DNA of 64,000 nt from Alphaproteobacteria bacterium (GTDB lineage Bacteria; Pseudomonadota; Gammaproteobacteria; Burkholderiales; Burkholderiaceae_C): the NCBI GenBank assembly GCA_030054175.1, contig JASGCM010000006.1:1-64000 (forward strand), in the 5' to 3' direction. The translations under genes were made by a program, and so were the position numbers. Below, one piece after another: positions 26,436 through 35,827 of this stretch (position 1 is its first letter; every line of letters begins with the position of its first letter). Below the pieces are notes generated by a model. The model was not told the DNA's origin. It was given only the letters and a program-made list of their open reading frames with translations, and searched no databases.

Positions 26436-26795
26436 ATGAAACTATTGCTCAAATGGTGCCTGAGCGCCATGGCTTTGATGGCCTTATCACAATTGGATTC
26501 ATCCATCGCAGTCAGCGGTTTTGGCAGCGCTCTGTTGGCTGCCTTCGTGATTGGTTTATTGAACCTGTTTGTTCGCCCCGTTTTGGTGGTGTTGACCTTG
26601 CCCGTCACGCTGCTCAGCCTGGGACTATTTTTGTTTGTCATCAATGCCCTGTTGTTCTGGGCCGCATCAGAAGTGCTTGAAGGCTTTCAAGTGGCCAGTT
26701 TTGGCCATGCCCTTTTAGGCTCTTTGCTGTACTCGATCATGGGCTTGGTGATCGACTCAGCGCTGGAGCGCCTGTTCCCTTCGCGCTTGTCTTAA
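26436..26795 (+). CDS. Phage-holin-4-like (PF04020) membrane protein
   Basis: This 119-residue protein has about four membrane helices (LLAAFVIGLLNLFVRPVLVV, LPVTLLSLGLFLFVINALLFW, HALLGSLLYSIMGLVI). Despite the family name this is a chromosomal membrane protein found in many bacteria, not evidence of prophage. Its 3' end overlaps the M48 protease gene tail to tail by 39 bases. Confidence 0.82.
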   Translation: MKLLLKWCLSAMALMALSQLDSSIAVSGFGSALLAAFVIGLLNLFVRPVLVVLTLPVTLLSLGLFLFVINALLFWAASEVLEGFQVASFGHALLGSLLYSIMGLVIDSALERLFPSRLS

Positions 26796-28325
26796 TTGCC
26801 TCAGACGGGTGTCGATGATCGAGGCGTCGATTTCTTGCGCACGGGTCAAGGGGCCTTGTCGGCTCAGTGCCCTCACCAGATCTTGTGCTGCCAGCAAGCG
26901 GTCGATCGCGGCAACGAAATCAAACCGTACCGCCCTCGACTCGGCTTGGGCCCTGAGGCTGCGCAGTGGATCGCCCACCAACTCCAGGCCTTGCGCGCTC
27001 ATTTCCCACACTTGGCCATCCCGTCCACGCCGCGACAGCCACAGATCGATTTCGCCATTGGCCAGTCGCACATCGGGCAACTGTCTTGAGGCCAGCAAGG
27101 CTTGCCAACGCAACACGAAATGCGCTCTTTGTCCGGCAGATGCGGCCGAGACATTCGCCAACTCGGACAAGGCCCGTGCAGGTTGACCCTGTCGCAAATT
27201 CAACTCCGCCGCCAACCAAGCCAATCGATCTTGCGCCATCCCGCTGCCTGGCAGGGCCAGGCGCAACCTGCCCAACAACTGCTCGGCCTGGAGGTATTGC
27301 TGGGCTTGCATGTGAGCCACCACACCTGCATACCATGCCGCCATGGTCGATAACAGAGTGGGCATTGGAGAAGCAGGTCGCTCTTGAGCCTGCAGGATCA
27401 ACAGGCGCTGACCGTCTGCACTGGTGTCTGTCAAAGCCCCGGCCCGGGCTGACATCAGCGCATGCATCACATCGGCTGGCTGGGTTTTGTCGGCCAAGCC
27501 CAATTGCTGAGCTCGGCCCGTCATGTCCGCCATGCGCTCGGTGCTCATCGGGTGGCTGCGCAAATAGGGGTAAGCACCCGAGTCATTCAGCCTTGCGGCC
27601 TGAATCAGCTTGTCAAACAAGGTGATCGCCCCTTGGCTGTGGAACCCCGCTGGAGCCAGTAATCCAAAGCCCACCCGGTCGGCCTCGCGTTCCATGTCAC
27701 GCGAAAAGCTCAATTGGGTTTGCAGGGCGGCGGCCTGTCCGCCCACCATCAAGGCGCCGGCAGCATCCGGGCTGCGGCTGGCAGCCAGCAAACCCAGCAG
27801 CATGGCGCCCAGCACCAGGGGTGTGGTTTTGCTTTCTTGCGCGAACATGCGTGCGATGTGCCGCTGGGTCACATGACTGGTCTCGTGCGCCAGCACGGCA
27901 GCCAACTCATCGCGGTTGCTGGCCACCGCGATCAGACCCAAATGCACGCCCATGTAGCCACCAGGCAGGGCAAAGGCATTGACCGAACGGTCGCGAACCA
28001 ACACCATGTCCCAAGCGAATCGCTGGTCGAGTTCGGCCGACAACTCGCCACGTTGCCGCGCTGCCGACAACAAGGGGGACCAAAGCCCTTGCACATAGTC
28101 CAGCAACACCGGGTCGTCAATGATGTCCGGGTCGCGCCACACCTGCGCCATGATGGCATCGCCCAGTTGTCGTTCTTCGCCCAGCGCCCACTCGGCCCCA
28201 TCACCCAAAGAGGGCAAACGCAAAGGGGCTTGGGCTTGGCTGGCCAGACCCAGGCACAGCACGGGCATCACCAGCCAGCGTTGCCAACGGCTTCGTTTCA
28301 ATCGCGGTAGCATGTCGCTTATCAT
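26757..28325 (-). CDS. M48 family zinc metalloprotease with TPR-like C-terminal region (BepA-like)
   Basis: This protein of about 522 residues has a signal peptide (WLVMPVLCLGLASQAQA) and an M48 protease domain with the zinc motif HETSH near 145 and the downstream region around EREADRVG that supplies the third ligand. The C-terminal half is helical with TPR character. BepA-type proteins degrade stalled outer-membrane proteins and assist LptD assembly in the periplasm. The ATG at 28325 or 28313 fits the signal peptide; the ATG at 28349 would overlap moaC. The 3' end overlaps the neighbouring holin-like gene. Confidence 0.88.
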   Translation of the reverse strand: MISDMLPRLKRSRWQRWLVMPVLCLGLASQAQAPLRLPSLGDGAEWALGEERQLGDAIMAQVWRDPDIIDDPVLLDYVQGLWSPLLSAARQRGELSAELDQRFAWDMVLVRDRSVNAFALPGGYMGVHLGLIAVASNRDELAAVLAHETSHVTQRHIARMFAQESKTTPLVLGAMLLGLLAASRSPDAAGALMVGGQAAALQTQLSFSRDMEREADRVGFGLLAPAGFHSQGAITLFDKLIQAARLNDSGAYPYLRSHPMSTERMADMTGRAQQLGLADKTQPADVMHALMSARAGALTDTSADGQRLLILQAQERPASPMPTLLSTMAAWYAGVVAHMQAQQYLQAEQLLGRLRLALPGSGMAQDRLAWLAAELNLRQGQPARALSELANVSAASAGQRAHFVLRWQALLASRQLPDVRLANGEIDLWLSRRGRDGQVWEMSAQGLELVGDPLRSLRAQAESRAVRFDFVAAIDRLLAAQDLVRALSRQGPLTRAQEIDASIIDTRLRQLRQARREQALQR

Positions 28326-28347
28326 GCCCGAAAACCGTTGCTGAACC

Positions 28348-28824
28348 ATGAATCTGACACATTTTGACGCTCAGGGCCAAGCCCATATGGTCGATGTCGC
28401 CGCTAAAGCGGCCACCCACCGCGTGGCCATTGCGGGTGGTCAAATTCACATGTTGCCCGCCACCCTCCAGTTGGTTTTGCAGGGAAACGCCAAAAAAGGC
28501 GATGTGTTGGGCATCGCGCGCATTGCCGGCATCCAAGCCGCCAAGAAAACCAGCGACCTTATCCCCTTGTGCCACCCTTTGGCCTTGACCCGTGTCGCCA
28601 TTGACTTTGACACCCGCGAGCACCCCCCGCTCGTGCAAGTCAGTGCCACCGTCGAGACTGTGGGGCCGACCGGCGTGGAAATGGAAGCCTTGACCGCCGT
28701 GCAAGTCGCCCTGCTGACCATCTATGACATGCTCAAGGCGGTGGATCGGGGCATGACCATCACCGATGTGAAGTTATTGGAAAAACACGGGGGCAAGAGC
28801 GGTAGTTTTGTCGCGAGCATTTGA
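28348..28824 (+). CDS. moaC: Cyclic pyranopterin monophosphate synthase
   Basis: MoaC closes the pyranopterin ring of the molybdenum cofactor precursor after MoaA. All 158 residues fit the family: [37 protein letters not shown] and [17 protein letters not shown]. It is a lone gene, divergent from the M48 protease. The window also has a molybdopterin hydroxylase large subunit at 43137 that would need this cofactor. Confidence 0.96.
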   Translation: MNLTHFDAQGQAHMVDVAAKAATHRVAIAGGQIHMLPATLQLVLQGNAKKGDVLGIARIAGIQAAKKTSDLIPLCHPLALTRVAIDFDTREHPPLVQVSATVETVGPTGVEMEALTAVQVALLTIYDMLKAVDRGMTITDVKLLEKHGGKSGSFVASI

Positions 28825-28897
28825 ACATGCCCTCTGGGGTTCACTCATAATCGATCGCCATACAGATGCCTTTCCATGGCACAGCGTCGGTTGACAT

Positions 28898-29413
28898 TCA
28901 ACGGCATTCAGGAGGCGCCAATTGCGCACGCAGTCGCGTACCGGCGGGCAGGGCAATGTTGGCTGGAGCCGTTCCACCTTGCGTCAAACATTTCCACAGC
29001 AGATTGCCTTGGCTGGGTGGTGTGAAGGCGCTGGTGCCGTTCGGCAGGGCCACTGGCGCATTGGGGTTGCCGGTGTAGGGCACCAGCAAAACCAGCCCCC
29101 CGCCGGCTGCGGCTGTGGTTTTGATGCCGATCACCCCGGTTTCTGGCTCGATCGTCAAGCTCTGGATGTTGGCGGTGGATGCCGGGGCCACATAGCCTTG
29201 CGAGTAGCCCTCGGGCGAACTTCCGGGGTTGCCCCCCGATAGGTTTTCCAGCACCTGAGTTTTGGCACCTGCAGCCAAAGCCAAGCCTTCAGACACCCGT
29301 GCGCGCACCAGATGATCCTGATAGGCCGGCACGGCGAAAGAGGCCAACAAGCCGACGATGGCGATCACCACCATCAATTCAATCAAGGTAAAACCGCGTT
29401 GTAAAAGCATCAT
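28898..29413 (-). CDS. Type IV pilin (PilA-like)
   Basis: This 171-residue prepilin has a very short leader (MMLLQRG) and then [20 protein letters not shown]. PilD would cut after the glycine and methylate the phenylalanine, and Glu5 of the mature protein is present. Two C-terminal cysteines (WKCLTQ and PPECR) could form the D-loop disulfide. ATG codons at 29413 and 29410 are adjacent. AAGGAG lies six bases before the first. Both the ribosome site and the start codon are inside a 12 bp perfect hairpin. Major pilin versus minor pilin cannot be decided here. Confidence 0.9.
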   Translation of the reverse strand: MMLLQRGFTLIELMVVIAIVGLLASFAVPAYQDHLVRARVSEGLALAAGAKTQVLENLSGGNPGSSPEGYSQGYVAPASTANIQSLTIEPETGVIGIKTTAAAGGGLVLLVPYTGNPNAPVALPNGTSAFTPPSQGNLLWKCLTQGGTAPANIALPAGTRLRAQLAPPECR

Positions 29414-29444
29414 GGCCAGCTCCTTAGGGGATGCTGGCCATGAT
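29409..29444 (-). promoter_or_regulatory. Hairpin enclosing the pilin ribosome-binding site and start codon
   Basis: ATCATGGCCAGC (29409-29420) and GCTGGCCATGAT (29433-29444) are perfect 12-base complements around a 12-base loop. On the pilin mRNA the loop holds most of AAGGAG and the stem holds the start codon. Formation of the stem would block initiation. Confidence 0.7.
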
Positions 29445-29483
29445 AGGAAAAAAAGCGCTGAAAAAACGGGTTAAATGTGTGAG

Positions 29484-30179
29484 CTATGCACCATGTGAAG
29501 GTCCGTTGGATGCGTGCTTGCGACCCATGTATTTTCCGATCAGAACCACCAGGATGGCGCCAGCGGCGGCGGCCACGTAGTGCAGCGCAGGGTTATCTTC
29601 GACCACTCCTTTGAGCGCCACATCGCTGATCATGGTTTCGCCGCCGACCCAGCCAATCAGCGCAGCGCCCAGGGTCACGATGATCGGGTAGCGTTCCATC
29701 AACTTGATCATCAGCGTACTGCCAAAGATCACCAAGGGAATACTGATGGCCAAGCCGATGATCAAGAGCGTCGTCGAACCTTTGGCTGCAGCGGCCACGG
29801 CAATGACGTTGTCCAAGCTCATCACGATGTCGGCGATCAAGATGGTGCGAACGGCGACCATCAGCCCTTTTTGCTCAGCCTCGCCTTCGTTTTCCTCTTC
29901 TTCATCGCCCAGCAATTGCACGCCTATCCAAAGCAGCAGCAAGCCACCGATCAGTTGCAAATACGAAAGGGCCAAGAGTTGCACCGCCACTACCGTCAGT
30001 GCAATACGCAATACCACGGCAGCTCCGGAGCCAAACAAGATGGCTTTCTTTTGCTGGTGAGGGGGCAATGACCGGGCGGCCAGCGCAATGACCACGGCGT
30101 TGTCGCCAGAAAGAATGATGTTGATCCAAATGATCTTCATCAGGCCGATCCAAAAATCGGCATCGTTCATGAATTCCAT
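29484..30179 (-). CDS. TerC family integral membrane protein
   Basis: The 231-residue protein has seven to nine predicted helices with the family motifs LSGDNAVVIALAARSLP and ADIVMSLDNVIAVAAAAKG, whose aspartates and asparagines are thought to line a metal-transport path. An acidic cytoplasmic loop (DEEEENEGEAE) follows the third helix. TerC/Alx/YjbE proteins export manganese or help load exoenzymes. The ATG at 30179 is chosen because AAGGAG lies nine bases upstream; the frame is open further to 30275. I looked for a yybP-ykoY manganese riboswitch upstream and did not find one. Confidence 0.88.
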   Translation of the reverse strand: MEFMNDADFWIGLMKIIWINIILSGDNAVVIALAARSLPPHQQKKAILFGSGAAVVLRIALTVVAVQLLALSYLQLIGGLLLLWIGVQLLGDEEEENEGEAEQKGLMVAVRTILIADIVMSLDNVIAVAAAAKGSTTLLIIGLAISIPLVIFGSTLMIKLMERYPIIVTLGAALIGWVGGETMISDVALKGVVEDNPALHYVAAAAGAILVVLIGKYMGRKHASNGPSHGA

Positions 30180-30314
30180 GAAAAGTGACTCCTTGCGGGT
30201 TTGACCCGGCATGTTTTGTAGCGTGAAGTAGTGTAACGGCTCAGCTGACCCCCGCAGTTTCGTGCAACTGCTCATACAGGCCCTGATCAGTCACTAAGGG
30301 GATAGTTGGGCAAG

Positions 30315-30339
30315 AAAAAACCGCCCGAGGGCGGTTTTT
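30315..30339. terminator. Rho-independent terminator downstream of sucD
   Basis: CCGCC (321-325 of 30 kb) and GGCGG pair around a four-base loop, extended by A/T pairs on both sides. On the minus strand the stem ends in six T bases, fitting the end of sucCD. The A run on the other side makes it usable in both directions. Confidence 0.8.
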
Positions 30340-30363
30340 GCTAGAGAAATGACCTACAAAATG

Positions 30364-31257
30364 TCAGATCATGGCCTTGAGCAATTTGCCCATCTCAGAG
30401 GGGTTGCGCGTGACCTTGAAGCCACACTCCTCCATGATGGCCAGCTTGGCGTCTGCCGTGTCGGCTCCGCCCGAGATCAGCGCACCTGCATGGCCCATGC
30501 GCTTACCCGGGGGGGCGGTCACGCCGGCAATGAAGCCAACGACAGGCTTTTTCATGTTGGCCTTGCACCAGCGGGCCGCTTCGGCTTCATCAGGGCCCCC
30601 GATCTCGCCGATCATGATCACGGCATCGGTTTCGGGGTCGTCGTTGAAGGCGCGCATCACGTCGATGTGCTTGAGACCGTTGATCGGGTCACCCCCAATG
30701 CCCACGGCGCTCGACTGACCCAAGCCGATTTCGGTCAATTGAGCCACGGCTTCGTAAGTCAAGGTTCCCGAACGCGACACCACGCCGATGCGACCCTTGC
30801 GGTGGATGTGGCCCGGCATGATCCCGATTTTGATTTCGTCGGGGGTGATCAGGCCGGGACAGTTCGGTCCCAGAAGCAGGGTTTTCTTACCGCCGGCAGC
30901 CTCCTTGGCCTTCATTTTGTTGCGCACTTCAAGCATGTCACGCACCGGGATGCCCTCGGTGATGCAGATCGCCAAATCCAGATCGGCTTCAACGGCTTCC
31001 CAGATGGCGGCAGCGGCCCCTGCGGGCGGCACATAGATCACGGAGACATTGGCGCCGGTTTGATGGGCCGCTTCTTTGACCGAAGAGTAGATGGGGATGT
31101 CAAAAATACGTTCGCCGGCTTTCTTCGGGTTGACGCCTGCCACAAAGCAATTCTTGCCATTGGCGTACTCTTGGCACTTTTCGGTGTGGAACTGACCGGT
31201 TTTGCCGGTGATGCCCTGGGTGATGACTTTGGTGTTCTTGTTGATGAAGATCGACAT
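30364..31257 (-). CDS. sucD: Succinyl-CoA synthetase alpha subunit
   Basis: SucD forms the CoA-binding and phosphohistidine half of the enzyme that couples succinyl-CoA cleavage to nucleotide triphosphate synthesis in the citric acid cycle. From ATG 31257 it is 297 residues. The CoA-binding fold ([17 protein letters not shown]), the [10 protein letters not shown] motif and the active-site histidine in [11 protein letters not shown] are present. It lies 44 bases downstream of sucC and ends at a strong terminator. Confidence 0.97.
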   Translation of the reverse strand: MSIFINKNTKVITQGITGKTGQFHTEKCQEYANGKNCFVAGVNPKKAGERIFDIPIYSSVKEAAHQTGANVSVIYVPPAGAAAAIWEAVEADLDLAICITEGIPVRDMLEVRNKMKAKEAAGGKKTLLLGPNCPGLITPDEIKIGIMPGHIHRKGRIGVVSRSGTLTYEAVAQLTEIGLGQSSAVGIGGDPINGLKHIDVMRAFNDDPETDAVIMIGEIGGPDEAEAARWCKANMKKPVVGFIAGVTAPPGKRMGHAGALISGGADTADAKLAIMEECGFKVTRNPSEMGKLLKAMI

Positions 31258-31301
31258 GATTGGGTCCTTCGCAGGCCGGGCATAAGCCCGGCCCAATTCA
31301 T

Positions 31302-32462
31302 TTATTGAACGGTGGCCACCACTTTTTGGGCCGCTTCGGCCATGCTGTCGGCGCTGATGATGGGCAGGCCCGATTCGGCCAACATCTTCTTGCCCAACTC
31401 TTCGTTGGTGCCTTTCATGCGCACGACCAAGGGCACGTTCAGGTTCACCGCCTTGCAGGCGGTGATCACGCCGGTGGCGATGGTGTCGCAGCGCATGATG
31501 CCGCCAAAAATGTTGACCAAAATGGCTTTCACCTTGGGGTTCTTCAACATGATCTTGAATGCTTCGGTCACTTTTTCGAGAGTAGCGCCGCCGCCCACGT
31601 CGAGGAAGTTGGCCGGCTCGGCGCCGAACAGCTTGATGGTGTCCATGGTTGCCATGGCCAGGCCAGCGCCGTTGACCAGACAGCCGATGTTGCCGTCCAG
31701 GCTGATGTAGGCCAAGTCAAATTTCGAAGCCTCGACTTCGGCTGGATCCTCTTCGTCAAGGTCACGATAGGCGACGATTTCCGGGTGACGGAACAAGGCG
31801 TTGCTGTCAAAGTTGAACTTCGCATCCAGGGCGATGATGTTGCCTTGGCTGTCACAGTTCAAAGGGTTGATTTCAACCAGTGACGCGTCAGTTTCCATGT
31901 AGCACTTGTAGATTTTTTGGAACACATCGGCGGCTTGCTCGGCAGACTTGCCGCTCAGGCCGATGCCTTGAGCCACTTTCAGTGCTTGGGCTTGACCCAA
32001 GCCCGTCAAGGGGTCAACCAATTCGGTGATGATTTTTTCCGGGGTGCTGTGGGCCACTTCTTCGATGTCCATACCGCCCTCACTCGAGGCGATCAGCGCG
32101 ACTTTTTGGCTGGCGCGATCGGTCACGATCGACACGTAATACTCTTTTTGGATGTCCGCACCTTCTTCAATGTACAGGCGACGTACTTTTTGGCCTTCGG
32201 GGCCGGTTTGGTGGGTTTTGAGTTGCATGCCCAGAATCTGGCTGGACAACTCTTTGACCTGATCGATCGACTTGGCCACTTTCACGCCACCGCCCTTGCC
32301 GCGGCCGCCGGCGTGAATCTGGGCTTTGACCACCCACACCGGGCCGCCCAATTTTTGCGCGGCTTCCACCGCTTCTTGCACGGTGAAGGCCGGAACGCCC
32401 CGTGGCACTGGAACACCAAACTGACGCAAGATATCCTTGCCTTGGTACTCGTGAATATTCAT
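31302..32462 (-). CDS. sucC: Succinyl-CoA synthetase beta subunit
   Basis: SucC is the nucleotide-binding, ATP-grasp half of succinyl-CoA synthetase. The ATG at 32462 gives 386 residues, close to the 388 of E. coli, starting [20 protein letters not shown]. Further marks are [18 protein letters not shown], the VEINPL motif and [10 protein letters not shown]. The open frame continues upstream to 32774 but has no family match there. It heads the sucCD operon and is divergent from argC. Confidence 0.97.
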   Translation of the reverse strand: MNIHEYQGKDILRQFGVPVPRGVPAFTVQEAVEAAQKLGGPVWVVKAQIHAGGRGKGGGVKVAKSIDQVKELSSQILGMQLKTHQTGPEGQKVRRLYIEEGADIQKEYYVSIVTDRASQKVALIASSEGGMDIEEVAHSTPEKIITELVDPLTGLGQAQALKVAQGIGLSGKSAEQAADVFQKIYKCYMETDASLVEINPLNCDSQGNIIALDAKFNFDSNALFRHPEIVAYRDLDEEDPAEVEASKFDLAYISLDGNIGCLVNGAGLAMATMDTIKLFGAEPANFLDVGGGATLEKVTEAFKIMLKNPKVKAILVNIFGGIMRCDTIATGVITACKAVNLNVPLVVRMKGTNEELGKKMLAESGLPIISADSMAEAAQKVVATVQ

Positions 32463-32534
32463 GAGGTCTCTCTTTGCACAGGTGGAAACACTTTGGGCGA
32501 AGACCGAACCTGCCCGCACAACGCAAGTTGAGGT

Positions 32535-32563
32535 TTGGACTTCTACGCCGTGAAATGTATCAT
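32535..32563 (+). promoter_or_regulatory. Probable argC promoter
   Basis: TTGGAC (32535-32540) and TATCAT (32558-32563) are 17 bases apart, 38 bases before the argC ATG. Confidence 0.45.
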
Positions 32564-32600
32564 GTTGCAATGCACCAACCTGATTCCACGCTGACAAATC

Positions 32601-33518
32601 ATGGCCACCGTATTCATTGACGGCGAAGCCGGGACCACTGGGCTTCAAATTCGCGAGCGTCTGTCCCAGATGCCGCAGGTCGATATGCTCTCTATCGATC
32701 CGGCTCTGCGCAAAGACCCGCAGGCCAAACGCGACCTCATGGCCGGCGCCGACTTGGTGGTTTTGTGTTTGCACGACGATGCTGCCCGCGAATCAGTGGC
32801 CATGATCGACGGGCTGTCCGGGCGGCGTCCGCGCATCATCGATGCGTCCACCGCGCACCGCACGGTCCCAGGGTGGGTCTTTGGTTTTCCGGAATTGTGT
32901 GTGGCCCAAACGGAGGCCATCCGCCACGCCGAGCGAGTGGCCAATCCCGGCTGTTATGCCACCGGCGCCATCGCCATATTGCGTCCTCTGATGGATGCTG
33001 GTTTGATCCCCTCAGATTACCCGGTGAATCTGCCGTCGGTAAGCGGTTACTCAGGTGGCGGGCGTGCCATGATTGAGGCCTACGAAGCGGGCACCGCCCC
33101 ACTGTTCGAATCCTACGCCCTGGGCTTGCAGCACAAGCACATCCCTGAGATCATGGCCTACAGCGGTCTGACCCGGCGCCCCTTGTTTGTTCCGGGCGTG
33201 GGGAATTTCCGTCAAGGCATGCTGGTGCAGTTGCCCCTGCATCTCGACGACTTGCCCGGCCGCCCCCAAGCGGCAGACCTCGAGTTGGCATTGCGCCGAC
33301 ACTATGCCCAAACCCAGGGTGGATGCGTGAGCGTGCCTGACGCCACTGCCGACGGCAAACTCGATGCCACGGCCTTGAATGACACCAATCTGTTGGAAAT
33401 CCGGGTCTATGCCCATCCGGTTCATCGCCAGGCAGTGGTCATCGCCCGCTTGGATAACCTGGGCAAAGGTGCCAGTGGGGCCGCGGTGCAAAACCTCAAG
33501 CTGATGCTGGGTCTGTGA
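32601..33518 (+). CDS. argC: N-acetyl-gamma-glutamyl-phosphate reductase, short (type 2) form
   Basis: ArgC reduces N-acetylglutamyl phosphate to the semialdehyde in arginine synthesis. This is the 305-residue type 2 form, marked by [13 protein letters not shown] in place of the usual GASGYTG nucleotide motif. Active-site Cys118 lies in NPGCYATGA, and [10 protein letters not shown] and [10 protein letters not shown] follow. It sits between recX and sucC on the opposite strand to both. Its stop and the recX stop are on adjacent bases. Many Burkholderiales have a second, long-form ArgC elsewhere, so redundancy is possible. Confidence 0.93.
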   Translation: MATVFIDGEAGTTGLQIRERLSQMPQVDMLSIDPALRKDPQAKRDLMAGADLVVLCLHDDAARESVAMIDGLSGRRPRIIDASTAHRTVPGWVFGFPELCVAQTEAIRHAERVANPGCYATGAIAILRPLMDAGLIPSDYPVNLPSVSGYSGGGRAMIEAYEAGTAPLFESYALGLQHKHIPEIMAYSGLTRRPLFVPGVGNFRQGMLVQLPLHLDDLPGRPQAADLELALRRHYAQTQGGCVSVPDATADGKLDATALNDTNLLEIRVYAHPVHRQAVVIARLDNLGKGASGAAVQNLKLMLGL

Positions 33519-33995
33519 TCAAGAGCAGTCGTTATCGCCTTGGGTGACGCGACGCACCACTTCGGCATCGAACCCGCGCGCCAATAAAAAACGTGCTTGC
33601 CGGGCTCTTTCTTTGGGTTCGTTGGCCAGTGCACCGAACTTTTTGCGCCAAACTTCACGTGCCCGTTCTATTTCGGTGGTTTGCAGGCGTTGAATAGCCT
33701 CGGTCATTGCGGCGGCACTGACCCCCTTGGCCTGCAATTCTTGGCGTATTCGGCGCGTGCCCAGTCGGCGGGCTCGGCTGTGCAGGACCGATTCGACCAC
33801 CCGCTCTTCGCTGATGAACCCCTTGGTCTGCAGGTCATCCAAGGCCAGCCTCAACTCCTCCGGGTCAGGGTCATGGCGCGCCAGTTTTTTTTCTAGCTCG
33901 GTGCGTGTGTGCTCGCGCAGGGCCAGCAGACGCAGGGCCCGCCCCTTGAGAGAAGGGCCACTGCGCTGTGGTGGTTCGGTCGCCAAAGGAGTCAT
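33519..33995 (-). CDS. recX: Recombination regulator RecX
   Basis: RecX binds RecA filaments and limits their growth. The 158-residue protein is helical with the three-repeat RecX pattern (SLKGRALRLLALREHTRTEL, LAKHDPDPEEL-like segment, GFISEERVVESVLHSRARRLG and RIRQELQAKGV). It lies 24 bases downstream of recA on the same strand, the normal arrangement, and abuts argC tail to tail. Confidence 0.93.
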   Translation of the reverse strand: MTPLATEPPQRSGPSLKGRALRLLALREHTRTELEKKLARHDPDPEELRLALDDLQTKGFISEERVVESVLHSRARRLGTRRIRQELQAKGVSAAAMTEAIQRLQTTEIERAREVWRKKFGALANEPKERARQARFLLARGFDAEVVRRVTQGDNDCS

Positions 33996-34019
33996 GCCGG
34001 TCTGGTCCCGGCGACGGAT

Positions 34020-35072
34020 TTACGCTTCATCGACTTCGACTTGGGGGGGCAGCAGGGGGATGCCCAACGACTCTCGGACCTTGTTTTCAATTTCAAAGGC
34101 CAAATCGGTGTTTTCGCGCAGGAACTCGCGCGCGTTATCGCGTCCTTGGCCGATTTTTTCACCGTTGTACGCGTACCAGGCACCCGATTTCTCAATGATG
34201 CGAGCGTTCACGCCCATGTCGATGATCTCGCCCTCGCGGCTGATGCCTTCGCCAAACAAAATATCGAACTCGGCGGTTTTGAACGGCGGAGCCACCTTGT
34301 TTTTGACCACCTTGACCTTGGTTTCGTTGCCAATGGCCTCGTCGCCTTTTTTGATGGTGCCGGTGCGGCGAATGTCGATGCGCACCGAAGCGTAAAACTT
34401 CAACGCATTGCCGCCAGTGGTGGTCTCTGGCGAGCCGAACATCACGCCAATTTTCATGCGGATCTGGTTGATGAAGATCACCATGCAATTGGTTTTCTTG
34501 ATGGTAGCGGTCAGCTTGCGCAGGGCCTGGCTCATCAGGCGGGCTTGCAAGCCGGGCAGCGAGTCACCCATTTCGCCCTCCAGTTCGGCCTTGGGTGTGA
34601 GCGCGGCCACCGAGTCGATCACGATCAGGTCAACCGCGCCTGAGCGCACCAAGCTGTCGACAATCTCCAAGGCCTGTTCGCCAGTGTCGGGCTGGCTGAT
34701 CAGCAGATCGGACAGGGTCACGCCCAGTTTTTGGGCGTACTGCACGTCCAAGGCGTGTTCGGCATCGACGAATGCGCAGGTGCCGCCCTGTTTCTGCATC
34801 TCGGCGATCACTTGCAGGGTGAGGGTGGTTTTGCCTGACGATTCTGGACCATAAATCTCGACCACCCGGCCACGCGGCAGGCCGCCCACGCCCAGGGCGA
34901 TGTCGAGTCCCAAAGAACCCGTGGACACCACCTGAATGTCTTCGATCACCTCACCTTCGCCCAGGCGCATGATGGTGCCCTTACCGAACTGCTTTTCGAT
35001 TTGAGCCAGTGCGGCTTGCAGGGCTTTGGCTTTTTCGCCGTTTGGGGTCAGGCCTTTGACGGGTGCGTCCAT
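34020..35072 (-). CDS. recA: DNA recombinase RecA
   Basis: RecA drives homologous strand exchange and stimulates LexA self-cleavage in the SOS response. The protein is 350 residues from ATG 35072, with AAGGAA upstream. The Walker A motif GPESSGKTT is at 75-83, and [14 protein letters not shown], the [15 protein letters not shown] region and [20 protein letters not shown] are all standard. A perfect LexA half-site pair lies 45 bases upstream of the start, so autoregulation through LexA is expected. recX follows. Confidence 0.98.
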   Translation of the reverse strand: MDAPVKGLTPNGEKAKALQAALAQIEKQFGKGTIMRLGEGEVIEDIQVVSTGSLGLDIALGVGGLPRGRVVEIYGPESSGKTTLTLQVIAEMQKQGGTCAFVDAEHALDVQYAQKLGVTLSDLLISQPDTGEQALEIVDSLVRSGAVDLIVIDSVAALTPKAELEGEMGDSLPGLQARLMSQALRKLTATIKKTNCMVIFINQIRMKIGVMFGSPETTTGGNALKFYASVRIDIRRTGTIKKGDEAIGNETKVKVVKNKVAPPFKTAEFDILFGEGISREGEIIDMGVNARIIEKSGAWYAYNGEKIGQGRDNAREFLRENTDLAFEIENKVRESLGIPLLPPQVEVDEA

Positions 35073-35116
35073 GGTGTTTCCTTTGTGAATCAATGGGTTA
35101 GGCTTGTCAACAGGGC

Positions 35117-35132
35117 CTGTGTTTGAACACAG
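35117..35132. promoter_or_regulatory. LexA (SOS) box of recA
   Basis: CTGT, eight bases, ACAG: the sequence CTGTGTTTGAACACAG matches the LexA consensus core exactly and is nearly a perfect palindrome. It lies 45 bases before the recA ATG in the recA/marR gap. Confidence 0.9.
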
Positions 35133-35133
35133 G

Positions 35134-35149
35134 CTGGATGCTTGAACAG
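35134..35149. promoter_or_regulatory. Possible second, degenerate LexA box
   Basis: CTGG, eight bases, ACAG lies directly next to the main box, 17 bases centre to centre and therefore close to the same face after one and a half turns. One core base differs from consensus. Confidence 0.35.
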
Positions 35150-35215
35150 TAATGTAGCGCAGGGATAAAAGGGAAACAAGGTATTATTTGGTCAGTTTTC
35201 CTTATCATATAAGTG

Positions 35216-35731
35216 ATGCATGCACCCATGACCGACGTCCCGCCCACAGACACCCCAATGGGTCCAGATACCGATTGGCGACGCAATCAATTGGGGCGAC
35301 TTTTAGGTCAAGCGATGCGGCGCTTTGACGATCGCGTGTTGTACCTCATGGCCCATCAACCTCAAGTCCCATTGGCCTTGTCCAACCTGGCCGCTCGGCG
35401 ACAGGTCAGCGCCGCGCACATTCACATCACCCGGCATGTGGGTCTGCACGGGTCGAGATTGAGTGAGTTGGCCGACAGTGCAGGCATGAGCAAGCAAGCC
35501 ATGGGGGATTTGGTCGACCAATGCGAGGCTTGGGGACTGGTCCAAAGAGAGCCCGACCCGCGCGATGCGCGCGCCAAGTTGATCCGTTTCACGGCCACCG
35601 GGCTCGACTGGTTGCATGCCTTTGAGTGGGCGGTACAGCAAGCCGAGGTGGAGCTCCGGGAACAGGTCGGAGTAGAGGTGGCCACCGTGCTGCGCTTGTG
35701 CTTGGAAATATATGCCGCCGAAGGGGATTGA
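35216..35731 (+). CDS. MarR family transcriptional regulator
   Basis: The 171-residue protein has a MarR winged helix at about 60-130: HGSRLSELADSAGMSKQAMG as the helix-turn-helix and DPRDARAKLIRFTATGLD as the wing. Helices at both ends would dimerise. It is divergent from recA; the LexA box lies about 85 bases upstream of its start. ATG 35216 is chosen; GTG 35213 and ATG 35228 are alternatives without better ribosome sites. The ligand and targets are unknown. Confidence 0.85.
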   Translation: MHAPMTDVPPTDTPMGPDTDWRRNQLGRLLGQAMRRFDDRVLYLMAHQPQVPLALSNLAARRQVSAAHIHITRHVGLHGSRLSELADSAGMSKQAMGDLVDQCEAWGLVQREPDPRDARAKLIRFTATGLDWLHAFEWAVQQAEVELREQVGVEVATVLRLCLEIYAAEGD

Positions 35732-35762
35732 AGCGCTCCGCCAGTCATCGCAAGTGGGTTGA

Positions 35763-35793
35763 AACCCCGACAGTAAAATGCACAAACGGGGTT
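35763..35793. promoter_or_regulatory. Inverted repeat upstream of the OmpR-type regulator
   Basis: AACCCCG and CGGGGTT form seven-base arms around 17 bases, 35 bases before the regulator start. It could be an operator or an mRNA hairpin. Confidence 0.35.
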
Positions 35794-35827
35794 AGCATGA
35801 CCGATAAACAGGCCCCAAGGAGACGAC

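Noticed and set aside
26436-26795. Phage holin annotation as a sign of a prophage
   Set aside because: PF04020 proteins are widespread chromosomal membrane proteins, and no other phage gene is near.
30180-30363. yybP-ykoY manganese riboswitch upstream of the TerC gene
   Set aside because: The GGGGAGUA and CNGAC elements of that riboswitch could not be found in the gap; only the sucD terminator is clear.
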